64,000 nt of DNA from Haematococcus lacustris. Taxonomy: Eukaryota > Chlorophyta > Chlorophyceae > Chlamydomonadales > Haematococcaceae. The stretch spans positions 713,033 to 777,032 of the forward strand of contig JASKMD010000027.1 in NCBI GenBank assembly GCA_030144725.1. The letters run 5' to 3'. A program made the translations under genes and the position numbers. Numbering within the stretch: the first letter of the stretch is position 1; every line of letters begins with the position of its first letter. Below the pieces are notes generated by a model, which saw only the letters and a list, made by a program, of their open reading frames with translations, ran no database searches and was not told the DNA's origin. Of this stretch, positions 24,155 to 35,120 are shown piece after piece.

Positions 24155-25187
24155 CGGTGTGACCTGTATGACCCTGTAGGCGTGCGGCAGGACCCTGTAG
24201 ACGTTAGTCGCAGGACCCTGTAGACGTGTGTCGCAGGACCCTGTAGGCGTGCGGCAGAACCCTGTAAGCAAATGTCATAGGACCCTGTAGCCGTGCGGCA
24301 GAACCCTGTAGACGTGAGTCGCAGAACCCTGTAGGCGTGCGGCAGAACCCTGCAGAAGTGTGTCGTAGGACCCTGTAGCCGTGCGGCAGAACCCTGTAGA
24401 CGTGTGTCGCAGGACCCTGTAGGCGTGCGGCAGGACCCTGTGGACAAATGTCGCAGGACCCTGTAGGCGTGCGGCAGAACCCTGTAGACGTTTGTCGCAG
24501 AACCCTGTAGGCGTGCGGCAGAACCCTGTAAACAAATGTCATAGGACCCTGTAGCCGTGCGGCAGAACCCTGTAGACGTGAGTCGCAGAACCCTGTAGGC
24601 GTGCGGCAGAACCCTGCAGAAGTGTGTCGTAGGACCCTGTAGCCGTGCGGCAGGACCCTGTGGACAAATGTCGCAGGACCCTGTAGGCGTGCGGCAGGAC
24701 CCTGTGGACAAATGTCGCAGGACCCTGTAGGCGTGCGGCAGAACCCTGTGGACGTGTGTCGCAGGACCCTGTAGGCGTGCGGCAGGACCCTGTAGACGTG
24801 TGTCGTAGGACCCTGTAGCCGTGCGGCAGGACCCTGTGGACAAATGTCGCAGGACCCTGTAGCCGTGCGGCAGGACCCTGTAGCCAAACGTCGCAGGACC
24901 CTGTAGGCCTGCGGCAGAACCCTGTAGCCTAATTTAGCAGGACCCTGTAGGCGTGCGGCAGGACCCTGTAGCCTAATGTAGCAGGACCCTGTAGGCGTGC
25001 GGCAGAACCCTGCAGAAGTGTGTCGCAGGACCCTGTAGCCGTGCGGCAGGACCCTGTAGACAAATGTCGCATAACCCTGTAGCCGTGCGGCAGGACCCTG
25101 TAAACAAATGTCGCAGAACCCTGTAGCCGTGCGGCAGAACCCTGTGGCCTAGGACCCTGTACAGGGTCGGTAGGACCCTGTACAGGG
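24155..25187. repeat. 44-bp-dimer minisatellite and palindromes, copy 3
   Basis: Same family as the arrays of copies 1 and 2, but with a different order of variant dimers and three more dimers than copy 2. It ends in the same paired palindromes (about 25152-25187). Confidence 0.9.
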
Positions 25188-25374
25188 TTAGGTAACTTTT
25201 CAAATGGTTATAACATCGCAGCAACTTTGACTTTTTTAATGATTACAACGGCGATGAGTCGGCCTTTCCTGGGGCTATCTGCAGTATGCCTCCCGAGAAG
25301 AAATGACGTAGGCGACTTCCGGCCTTAATCGGCGCGAGTGTTGTAGCCCACTGCAAATGTGTGCAACGGGTGAA

Positions 25375-28300
25375 GATGGAGGCTAGCATACGTAAAAGCA
25401 GGAACAGCACGGGTCCTGGGGGGGGGGCTGGAGGGCAAGGTGTGGTGCTGGGGCAGTGGGCACCACCCTCGCCACGCTCCCCGCCACCTGCCCCGGTGTT
25501 GGGCAGCAGCAGCAGCAGCAGCAGCATGGGTCCCGGAGGGGGGGGGGCTGGAGGGCAAGGTGTGGCGCCATCCATCCCCAAGGAGGCAGTTACAGCGGTG
25601 GTGTCATTGGGCCCAGTGGGAGGAAGAGTTGGGCATCCTTGTTTGCCCCCGCAGCCCCCGCAACCCCTGCCCCAAAGCCTTCCTTGTCGCCTGGTTCTAC
25701 CCCTTCCCAGCAGTGCGTGTTGGCTCAGTTACTATCTTTTGGGCTTGTACCTTATGACAACGCCGGGCAAGGCCGCTGTGGACTCGAGTCTTTGTGGCAT
25801 GGGTTGGAGTTATCAGGCACAGCAATACAGGTGTGGGGCCATGCATATGCATGTTGTGTGTGCAATGCTCACGTAACCATGCATGATCATGATCATGTAC
25901 GACTAATGCAACCGGTGCCGGTTTGCATTTGGTCACCCCCGCCATTGGCCCCGCAATTCATTTTTTGGCACCGTCTTTGATCCGCTGCATGTAATTCTTC
26001 CACCATTGGGCTCTACATCTCACAACGGTGTCGCTAGCAGGTTAGGCCCTCTTTTGTCGATTGTACTGCATTGTCTCGACGACTTGATTAGCTTCGCAAT
26101 GTCCTTCTCCATCTGTTTATATGCGTGTCGCAACAGGAGAGGTGGATTGGTGGCCGGAGGCATTTCCGTGCCGAGCAGCCTTTGCTGCCGTTGGACTGGG
26201 CAACTCGCGAATACATCTCAGGTAAGCACGGGGTGTTGTTTCTTAGTGCGTTTTGCATACAATGTCAACACATGCAACCAAATCTGCTGACCTCCACAGG
26301 TGCTTGGCTGTTGTGAGGATCAGCATCAAACCCACAGCAGCCCATGGCTCTTCCAAGCAGGAGTGCAGCAAGGGAATCAGCTCTTGAAAACAGTGAGCAA
26401 GAGGTGAGTAAGGTTGCAATTTACCTCACCTTGTCTAGGTCAGTTTGATGTTCACGCGCACACTTGCGCAACGCATGACAGGCATGAACAGTTGAGGGTA
26501 GCACACAACAGTCACCTGCCCGACTTTCATCTCTTATTATTTCTTATGAACGACGCTACGCCTCAATATGTTGCGCCAACATGTTTATGTGTTTCTATGC
26601 ACCAAAAGCAACAACCCCCTCCCCCCTCCCCACCCCGGCAGCTGCAAGGCCCGCCCCAGGAGCAACCGGCTCCTCCCCCCTCCCTGCCACACTCACTATA
26701 TGGCCACACTCACTATATGAGCAGCAGCCCCCTCCCCCCTCCCTGCACCAGGATCAGGTTTCTCCTTGCCCCTCCCCCCCGCCCTCCCCCCCGCCTCCCC
26801 CCCCGCCCGGGCATAGGCAGCAAGGGCTGCAGAATGGGCAATGGCTGCAGCCAACATTGCCCCCCTCCCTTCCCCTCCAACCCCTCCCCAACAGCCACAG
26901 CAACCCCCTCCCACCTTCACTGCCCCCAAGTACATAGCTGGGGCTGTGGTTGAAGCTATGTGTCAGGTGCCAATGAAGTGGTCTACAACGTGTGTAATGT
27001 GTCTTTTGTTTTGCAGGTGTTGGCAATGTGGTGACCTGCAACAGCCCGGAGGCTACCCTCAGGTCGACCATCACCAGCTAGAGCAGCCAGACAGCATGCC
27101 AGGAGCACCCCAGCCACAGTTTGACAATGAGGCAGAGCTTGCCTTGGTAGCACAGTTCAGGAGTGAAGTGGTCTACAACTTGTGTAATGTGTTTTGTTTG
27201 TGTTGTTGTTTTGCAATGAAGTGGTTTTAATTCTTTCAATTCAAAAATACTTTCAATTCAAGGAATGAGTTGCGTGACATGTGCCTGCTAAAGTTGAGGG
27301 AGAAGGTTGAGGCACCACGGCACATGTAACACTGAAAGCCAGAGCCATCCCGAGCCATCCTAAGAACATAGTGCCAAGTGATGATGTTGTGCTGCCATAA
27401 TGCAGCTTATATTTGCTTAGAGTCATGCAAAGACGTAAATGAGGTAAGGGGTGCCAGATGGCTGATTTGCGAGCATAATCACAAATTATATACTCCATGC
27501 ATTGGCATGCAAGCAAGCGTACTGCACTTGTGCCGTTGGCTTACGGCGTGCGTAGAAAGATTAACAGCCTCGCCTTATGATGTGCGTGAGTCTTTTAGAA
27601 GCGGAAAGCACAGGTCAGGTTTGGGCGGGCGCCGATCTGAGCTAGTGTTTTGCGGACGGTGGGTGCCGCATACACATGTTACACCCGTCTGCGTCAAAAC
27701 TTTGTCGCGAGCTTCACGGAGATTCGCGCCCCAGACCGTCTCACATTTGCGGGGCCAATGGCGGGGGTGACCATTTGCAGGGAGCGAGTTTAATTCGTGA
27801 TCTTATGGTTCATGGTGTCTTTACACTGGTGGACCTGGCTGAGCAACGGCATAACCAGCGGGCATTAAGGGTGTTGCAAAGCATCGAGCAGAATCTACTA
27901 CCCATTGAGTCGCCCATGTTCTCATGCCACTGGCCTGACCCCGTGAGCCTTGCGCAGTGGGGTCAGCACTTCGCCAATCCAGCGGCCTGGCTAGATCAAA
28001 TCGGGGTCATTTGGATTGTCACCATTGCTATTGGGGATCACCATTGTGGCCGTGGACCTCAACAAAGGGTTCATGCAACACTACACGCCCAACAGCGTAC
28101 TGGAACTACTCATGGGTGAGGATGCCGCAGCCACAGCAGCAGAGTTGCTGCCCCTCATCACACCCCGTCTCTCCTCCTCTCTGCGTGTGCGTGAAGTCGC
28201 AATGGTGGTAGAAGCTGACCGACACTTCAGAGTGCTCCGCACACCAGATAACAGAGCTTTCCCCTCTTTGCAATTTCTCATTTCAAGTTGGCAGCCATCA

Positions 28301-28386
28301 CCTGTCCGCCCAGCCCCATCAGCACCGGGCGGGGGTGGTGCCACACCTGTCCGCCCAGCCCCGTCAGCCCCATTAGCACATGGAAG
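25375..28386 (+). CDS. OTU-like cysteine protease ORF, fragmentary exons
   Basis: Scattered exon-like pieces on the plus strand suggest an OTU-fold protease. The exon ending at 25830 contains NAGQGRCGLESL, resembling the OTU catalytic-Cys motif (Cys codon 25777-25779). An exon at 26137-26221 reads ERWIGGRRHF. A Pro-rich piece lies near 26620-26985 and a Gln/Pro-rich piece at 27018-27160. From 27781 comes a helical stretch leading to WGQHFANPAAWLDQIG, then ITIVAVDLNKGFMQHYT in another frame, then VVEADRHFRVLRT, whose His could be the catalytic one. Frames change between 27995 and 28032 across 31 bases too short for a normal intron. The identification rests on motif order only. It may belong to a mobile element or be decayed. 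Confidence 0.35.
25390..25575. repeat. G-rich duplicated segment and CAG run
   Basis: Two related segments reading GGGGGGGCTGGAGGGCAAGG (about 25418 and 25545) flank a run of AGC triplets at 25505-25525. They give Gly- or Gln-rich readings depending on frame. Confidence 0.6.
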
Positions 28387-28499
28387 GTACGTGAAGATGC
28401 AACTGCACCTCTACATCTTTGCCATCTTCCATCATGCATGTCATGCACACATTTCGTAAGCATGCTACACATGCAACTATGTGTGCGTTGTGTTCACAG

Positions 28500-29905
28500 T
28501 GTGTCGACTAAGGAGTTCTGGTCTCAAGTATCCCCCACCCCACCCTCTACCCTCCACCACCTCCCAAAACCTAGAACATGCTCTCGTGCCCCGACACCAT
28601 CCCTGTCCATCCTTGGCTTACGCATGGGCACATTGAAGCGGGAGGTCATGAAGCTCAAGAAGCAGCTTGCCAGGGCGAAAGCCACGCAGTTACCGCCTGT
28701 GGCCAGACTCGCCCTTGCCTATGTGCGCAACGAGTACCAAATGAGGCAAATCCTGCGATCAGCAGGGCTCATGGCTGAGGGGTGTGAGCAGGAGGGGACC
28801 TCCGGCAAGGATCATGAGCCCCCTACGCGCGGTCAGGTTGTGCACCTTGAGGAACCTCGAAAGGGTTCTGGCCCAAGAGGGAGGATCGACCCTGCACATT
28901 ACCTGAGAGCCCTCGAGATGCAGGTCGACACCGGGCTGTCCTTCAACGCAATCCCAAAGGCCTTGAGGGGCAGCATTGCTGTCATGGCACCTGGGCAGCA
29001 GTTGGACGTGTCCATCCCATGCGCTAGGAGTATTGCATCAGCTGTCCGTGCTCGTGCACCAAAGAGGAACCATGCTCGCATCACAGCTGCTGCTCGATCT
29101 CGTTATGCAGCCATGGCCCACCACCCTACCCTGCTGCTCCACTGGCTGCCCCTACTACTCCAATGGCTACTGCTCCAATGGTTGCCGCTGCTGCTCCAAT
29201 GGCTGCTGCTCCAATGGCTGCTGCTCCAATGGCTGCCGTTGCTGCCTTAAGGGCTCCAATGGCTGCTACTGATCCAATGGAGTTCACTGTAGGATGTTTC
29301 CACCCCAAAGCACGAGATGCCTATCATGAAGCGGCGGTGCGTGGCAGATGCCAAGGCCCCCTCATGCCTGCTTGTAGCCACCCCCATCAGCACCGCTGCC
29401 AGCCCTTCGCTCTTAGCTGCAACCAACAGTGCTGACATCCCCAGCCCACACCCCACCCCCGCCCCCGCCCCCGCCCCCGCCCACCATTTCCACTCCCACC
29501 TATTTTGCAATCACGGCTGGAGCACAAGCGGGCAATAGGCGCAAGCTACAAGAGCAACATAGAAGACAGAAGCGTGCGGCAGCGGAGCTGTCCATCACCA
29601 TGAGGTTTGCGTCAACTGAGACACGTCAGCGGTGCAGGGCCACGGCAGTGGAGCAACAATTGGTTGCTAAGGAGCAAGCAAACAATCGGGCAAGAATGGC
29701 AACACAACAAGTCCAAGCTATGGCCATGTACCGTTCCACGATTCAGCCATTGCCTCAAAACACGCTTAAGCTAACCCTACATCAACTGAGGCATTTGTGG
29801 TGCGTGGTAGGCAAGGGTCCGCCAGCAAGGACAGTTGGTGCATTGCTTGATGCACTTGACTCAATTGACACCAACAACACAGATGAACGGTGCTCAGACC
29901 TTTAG
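28500..29905 (+). CDS. Hypothetical element-like ORFs (helical, unidentified)
   Basis: An open frame through 28500-29250 contains a basic helix (LKREVMKLKKQLARAKA) and a segment RGRIDPAHYLRALEMQVDTG followed by LSFNAIPKAL and PCARSIASAVRARAPK. This has the look of an N-terminal region of a DNA-binding or transposase-like protein, but I cannot name the family. A further open stretch, 29523-29905, is Gln/Arg-rich and ends with LTLHQLRHLWCVVGKGPPA and a stop. The two are separated by a 12-bp repeat tract and may be exons of one gene that continues from the OTU-like piece. No promoter or start is clear. Confidence 0.35.
29128..29285. repeat. 12-bp minisatellite (CTGCTCCAATGG)
   Basis: Around ten imperfect copies of CTGCTCCAATGG with variants. 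All frames through it read as Leu/Gln/Trp or Ala/Met repeats, so coding status is unclear. Confidence 0.75.
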
Positions 29906-31140
29906 CAAAGGCACACCCTCCAGCTGCACATCTTACCCGTTGTTGGGATGTGCGAACGTTGGTATGTACCTGCACAGTGTACATAGGAAGTTTTGCACGT
30001 TTGAGTTGTAGGGCAATGGCATAACTTACAGCATTGCATTCTTTGGTTATAACTATGCTGTAATTGCCTGCATTTTTACCTTTAGCTGAAACCAAGGCAG
30101 GGCATTGCTAAGACCGTTATTAACACACCCTACCATTTTCGTTGATGAATATCACGTCCGTGCTCCTTGACACCACACAGTGTGTGATGAGTGACATTCC
30201 CTGCCATTCTGCACCCACTGTGTGCACTGCGCTGCAAGCAAGTCCCGTGCATACCTTATGCTATAACAAGCCTGCAGGTGAAGTTTCAGCTCAGGAGTCG
30301 CCCTGGCAGGACCTGTGGCCGGGCTTGCAGCAACCCTGCATGGACGCGTTCATTCTCGCAGCTACGCATTTAAATTGACGCCAATGTTCTTACCTGCATC
30401 GTCGGCCGGTGCACTCGCAAGGAGCAAACAAGTCAGCACTTCAGCGTTTAGTAGCTTTGCGATGTGCACGGGGTCTATAACACCGCACTCTGCTGATTGG
30501 ACAGTTCTCAAGGCTTCACTTGGTGCAGATGCTTGGCGGGCTGCGAGGTTGGACATCCGGCAGGGAGCTAACGGCGACTTGCTGAGCCGAGCGGTGGAAG
30601 TCTTACATGCTGGGATGGCCTGTACGTGATACGCGATAATTTTTCAAATTTCTTCAGGACGTGTCACAGCTGACCCAAAGTCGCTAGCATGGGGCATGGC
30701 AAGGAATATGCCTGCCCGCATGTGGGTGGCAGCAAAGGCGGGGGTGACTCTGGGGTCGAGGTGCATGCCTCTATAGAGTGATGGTGATTAAACTCCCTTA
30801 CCAGAGGCTGGCTCTCATGGCTCTCATGCTTGTGGATGGGAGATGGTGGGAGCAGCTGACTGAGAGTTGCCAGTGAACACCATCACTTGCGACTCGTCCA
30901 CACCCTGGACTGTGAGGTGCTTTTACTACAAGGTCAGGTCATCCCACCAGGTGGCACCAGGCACAAGCTGCATTGAGGCAACAGCATGCACTGAGGCAAC
31001 AGCATGCACTGAGGCAACAACATGCACTGAGGCAACAGCAGGCAACATCCATACCGGCAGCAACATTTCTCCTTCTCATGCCTCAACACCTCCTGCACCG
31101 GGAGGCCCACCGGGTGTGCTCACCAGGGTCAAGTCATAAG
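29906..31140. other. No recognisable gene; short 18-bp repeat near 30970-31035
   Basis: I see no conserved coding segment. Four copies of GCATGCACTGAGGCAACA lie at about 30970-31035. Confidence 0.5.
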
Positions 31141-34100
31141 CCTACATGGAGTGGGTGCCAGTGTTTATTTTTGCGCTATACGTAGCGTTCGCTATGAAAT
31201 GCCATGTTCTAGAGGTTATTTCACGCTATGGACGCTCGACTAGATGGGGCAAACCAGCTGAACACCTTGTTTCGAGGTTTACTGGAGGGGTGCGATCAGG
31301 GACGCCCACCAACACAACGCTGTCATCCCTGCACAGGCCCTCTAGTCAGGCAAGCAAGGGCTGAGGTACCTGGAGCCTGGACTGCAGTGCTCTCAAAGCC
31401 CAGGGAGTCGAGGGATGTGGCCAAAGGCCTGCTTACAGTGAGGACCGAGAATGCAGCAAAGAGCTTGCGGTGCTTGGTTTCAGGTTTGGCTTTCTGTGCT
31501 TTAGAATGGCGGAGAATAGATGTGAGCTCAAATGAGCATATCTTTACTGTGGGTGAAGCATGAGCACAGCTTTCCATTGCAATGCCCGCTTCTGAAGCCT
31601 TGCTTTGCAGTCGCGAGCGGGCAGTTTTCGTTTTGGGAGCCCTTGTTGTCTCAGAGCAGGTATAGTGAGTGCAGCAGCGCATGGAGCAGACAAGGTGGCT
31701 GCTGAGGAGGCCACTTGCCACTGCCTGTCAGAGGCGTGGTGAGGCTGACTGGGGCGGGTAGGCAGGCAGGTGAGGCTGGCAGGCAGGCAGGGGAGGCAGG
31801 CAGGCAGGGGAGGCAGGCAGGCAGGGAAGGCAGGCAGGCAGGCAGGGGAGGCAGGCAGGCAGGGGCTGTAGGGAGCTGTAGGAGGCACCCCTTTCACCAT
31901 GTGCACTACCTGCCAGCCAGCCATCTGTGTGCATCAAAGCCAGCTGGGGGCTCTCACTTACATAGCTCACGCCACTGAAGTAGACGTGGAGATTATGATG
32001 CCGATGATAATGATGATGATGACAGCTTACGTCGCTAACTCAGCGCGGTCGCAACAGCGAATAGCGCAATAGCGCATGGGGCTCTCGTAACGCATGGAAA
32101 CCCTAGGGGCATCGGACGCCCTTCGTCACTGAAACCTTGACCGCACTGCTCATCATCGCGACCGCTCGCACATCTCGCAGCTGCTGCTCGACATCGCCGT
32201 GTTGACGTACGTGCAGACCCGACAGGTCCAAAAGCCCTGCTCCTGCTGCAGCTGCCGCGCGAGCACTTCGTCAACTGCATCCGGAAAGCCGACACACGCG
32301 ACAATATGTTGCGGCAAGGCAGAGCAGTGGAGTAACCGTAAACTAACCCTAACCCTAACTTCGACCCTAACCCCGCTTGACTGAGCGCGCCGCTGGCCAT
32401 GACGTAATGAGCACCAGGTCAGTGCACAGACGTTCTCGTCCTCAGTCTGGCAGGCCTCTGCTTGGTTTGCAACGCCCTTGGCACGCAGACTGCTGGGAGA
32501 GAGGTTGAAGCTAACAGGAAGCTAACAAGAAGCTGACAACCCAGAGGTGATCACAACTTCGAAGAGGCGTGCAGTCAGCACCGCTGACGCCAGCAGCACT
32601 GCTGCCCCAGCTGACCTGACCAGCTGACCTGACCTAGTTGTCTGGTTTACGTAGCCAGCGCAAAGCAGAAGGGCTGCCCAACTGAGGTGATGGGGTGTGG
32701 CAAGGCTCCTAGGGGGAATAGTTTTGGAGCTGAGGTCATCGAGAAGCCCAGGTGCCCAGGTACCCAGGTGTTCTACACAAAGACAGAAACAAACGGTGTT
32801 CCCAGCGGCTGAGGTGAACAGGTGCCAGCCGTTGTTGAGACTCACGCACAGGTGGGTGTGAGGTCATGGTGGGTGTGAGGTGGGTGGGTGGGTGGGTGTG
32901 AGGTTGGATTCCCGAGTGGATGACCCGGTGAGGGGTCGGGGCTGGGGTGAGGGTTGTCCCTAACCCACCCACACCCAGAGCTGCTGCTGGCATCGAGTGC
33001 AATACAGCGGAGATAGGGCGCGAACAGGCAAGAGTCAGCTGATCTCTCCACCCTACCTTGCAGCCAAGAGCAGCAGCCAAGTGCAGCCAGAAGCAGCAGC
33101 CAGGAGCAAACAAGCAGCTAAGGAAAGCAGCTAACAAACGCAGCTTGGAGACGAAGCAGCCAGGAGGTATAGTGAACAAGAAAGCGGCAGCCTTAATGGG
33201 GCAGGAGGACGCCAACAGCCTAGGGTCATTCCAGCCTGGACTGCAGCGCCTGCTGACACATCCTGAGGGGAGGGGTGGGGTGCGGGGCTGGTGCTGGGGT
33301 CTGCCACTGCACAGAAGCCACAGGTGGCCTGCATGGCAGCATGGTGAGTGCCAATGTTGTTGGGGTGTTTGGCCAGCCTGCCCACCTCTAGTCATGCATG
33401 TCATTGTTTGTTGAGCACAAGCATGCCCCTTGCTTGCTGCAGGTCTAACAGTCACACTCCAACCCCTTGGCCCCTTCCCCCTAACCCTACCCTGTCCCAT
33501 CAACAACACTTCCAAGTCTCCTACGCCCTCACTTCCCCCCTCCCCCTCACTTTCCCCCACATCGGAGTCCCCTCCCTACCCTACCCAGCAGCCAGGAGGA
33601 AGCCCCCTCTTGTCCCTCTTCTCCCTGCCCAATCGCATTCCTCTTCTACCTCTCCCACCTGCCCAATCGCATTCCTCTTCTACCTGTCCCGCCTGCCCTC
33701 TCTTCTCCCCCTTCTCCCTGTCCCGCCTGCCCTCTCTTCTCCCCCTTCTCCCTGTCCCGCCTGCCCTCTCTTCTCCCCCTTCTCCCTGTCCCGCCTGCCC
33801 TCTCTTCTCCCCCTTCTCCCTGTCCCGCCTGCCCTCTCTTCTCCCCCTTCTCCCCTTTCTCCCTCTTCTCCCTAACCCCTCTGAAAAGTGGCTAACCACC
33901 TGCCGGTAAGTGGCTGACACCCAGCCCAGCTGGCCTCCTGCCAGTTGGCCTCTTCCTCTATCCCTCTGCTGTCCCACCACCACCACCAGTCCGCAACCCC
34001 GTCTCCCCCCACCCCAGCGGGCAGCTTGCAGCGGGCAGCCTGGAGCCAGCGCTAGTAGTAGCAGCCAACACAGCCGTCACTAGCCATGCCACGCCCACAC

Positions 34101-34760
34101 ACGACAATGACCCATCCCATCCCTCTCTCAAGGGGACAGCCAAGCCAAGCCAAGCACTTGGGTGGTTGCCAATCCGTGCTTGGTGTGCGACATGGCTTGT
34201 TGTTGGTGTTGTTGAGTTGGTCATGTTGGTGGTGGTGGTGTTGTGTTGGCCTTGGTGTTGGTGTTGGTGTTATTACTGGTGTTGTGTTGCGGGACGCTAG
34301 GTGCATCGACGCAGGTGGTCAGCATTCCCGTATGTCTTGTGCTTTGGCAAGATGCCAGTGTAACATCAATGAGTGTCCTGCAACTATCGATGCCCCATCG
34401 AATCGATGAATGGAGCCGACTTGAACATGCCTCAAACATGCCTCGAACATGCCTTGAAATCACACAAATCGATACCCCCATCAAATCGACAGCTCACCCC
34501 ATCGAGGCGGGATCGGGGGGGGGGGAATGTCCGACGCAGCTGACAAGAAGTTGGGAACGAAGCTAACAAGGAGCTAGCGCAAAAGCGTTGGGGCAAAGTA
34601 TCTATCCAGCTTCCGAGGTGTAATGGTGCTAGCAGGTGTGAAGACGAGGCAAGGGTGGGGGATTAGGTGGGTTGCCCCAATGAGGAGGGCAGGGCAACAG
34701 AGGGGATGAGGTAAGGTAAGGTAGTTAAGGGACGATAAGGGTTGAGGCGGTTTCCTTCAC
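31141..34760. other. Gene-poor region with low-complexity tracts
   Basis: No credible exon chain found on either strand. It holds an AGGCAGGC tract (31750-31865), a single telomere-like TAACCCTAACCCTAAC (32345-32360), a 34-bp pyrimidine minisatellite and GTTGGT repeats (34200-34272). Confidence 0.5.
33684..33860. repeat. 34-bp pyrimidine-rich minisatellite
   Basis: Five near-perfect copies of a 34-bp C/T-rich unit beginning CTGTCCCGCCTGCCC. Spacing of 34 was counted at 33684, 33718 and 33752. Confidence 0.85.
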
Positions 34761-34763
34761 TTT

Positions 34764-34853
34764 CAGGGCAGGTGGTGGGAGCAGGCCGTGCCCCCTCCAG
34801 GCGGAAGCTCCTCCCATTCATGCACGCTGGCTCTGCAGGAGTAGTATTCTTCT

Positions 34854-34860
<7 letters not shown>
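34764..34860 (-). repeat. Dispersed repeat, copy A
   Basis: About 95 bp, roughly 80% similar to 40083-40180. Shared blocks include GGTGGTGGGAGCAGGCCG and AGTCTTCTTCTTCTT-like ends. Probably the end of an uncharacterised interspersed element. Confidence 0.6.
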
Positions 34861-34884
<24 letters not shown>

Positions 34885-35120
34885 GCTGCTGGCTGCAAAC
34901 CACAGCCTGACCCGCACACACCCCTTGCTGGTTGCCTCAGTGCTGCTGAGAGAACAACTCACACTCACCGCACACCCTGCCCTCCCACCCTGCCCTCCCA
35001 CCCTGCCCTCCCACCCTGCTGGCCTCAGACCCTGCCGCCCTCTGCTGTTCTATTCCTCTTCCACCCTGCCGCCTTGCTGCCCTGCTGCCCTGCTGCTCTG
35101 CCGCCCTGCCGGACACGCAC

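Larger units (their letters stand above)
14187..25340 (+). repeat. Tandem unit copy 3, split by an LTR retrotransposon
   Basis: Without the 5644-bp insert and 5-bp target duplication this unit is 5505 bp. That is 131 bp longer than copy 2: three extra 44-bp dimers minus a 1-bp deletion. Its 3' half, past the insertion, has more differences from copies 1 and 2 than its 5' half. The unit ends at 25340 with GGCGCGAGTG and then leaves the element. Confidence 0.9.

Noticed and set aside
28288..28470. Repeated Pro/Ser segment as a separate gene
   Set aside because: A local duplication of CACCTGTCCGCCCAGCCCC; no start, stop or splice evidence of its own.
32345..32360. Telomere or interstitial telomeric array (CCCTAA)n
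   Set aside because: Only about two and a half units; too short to mean anything.
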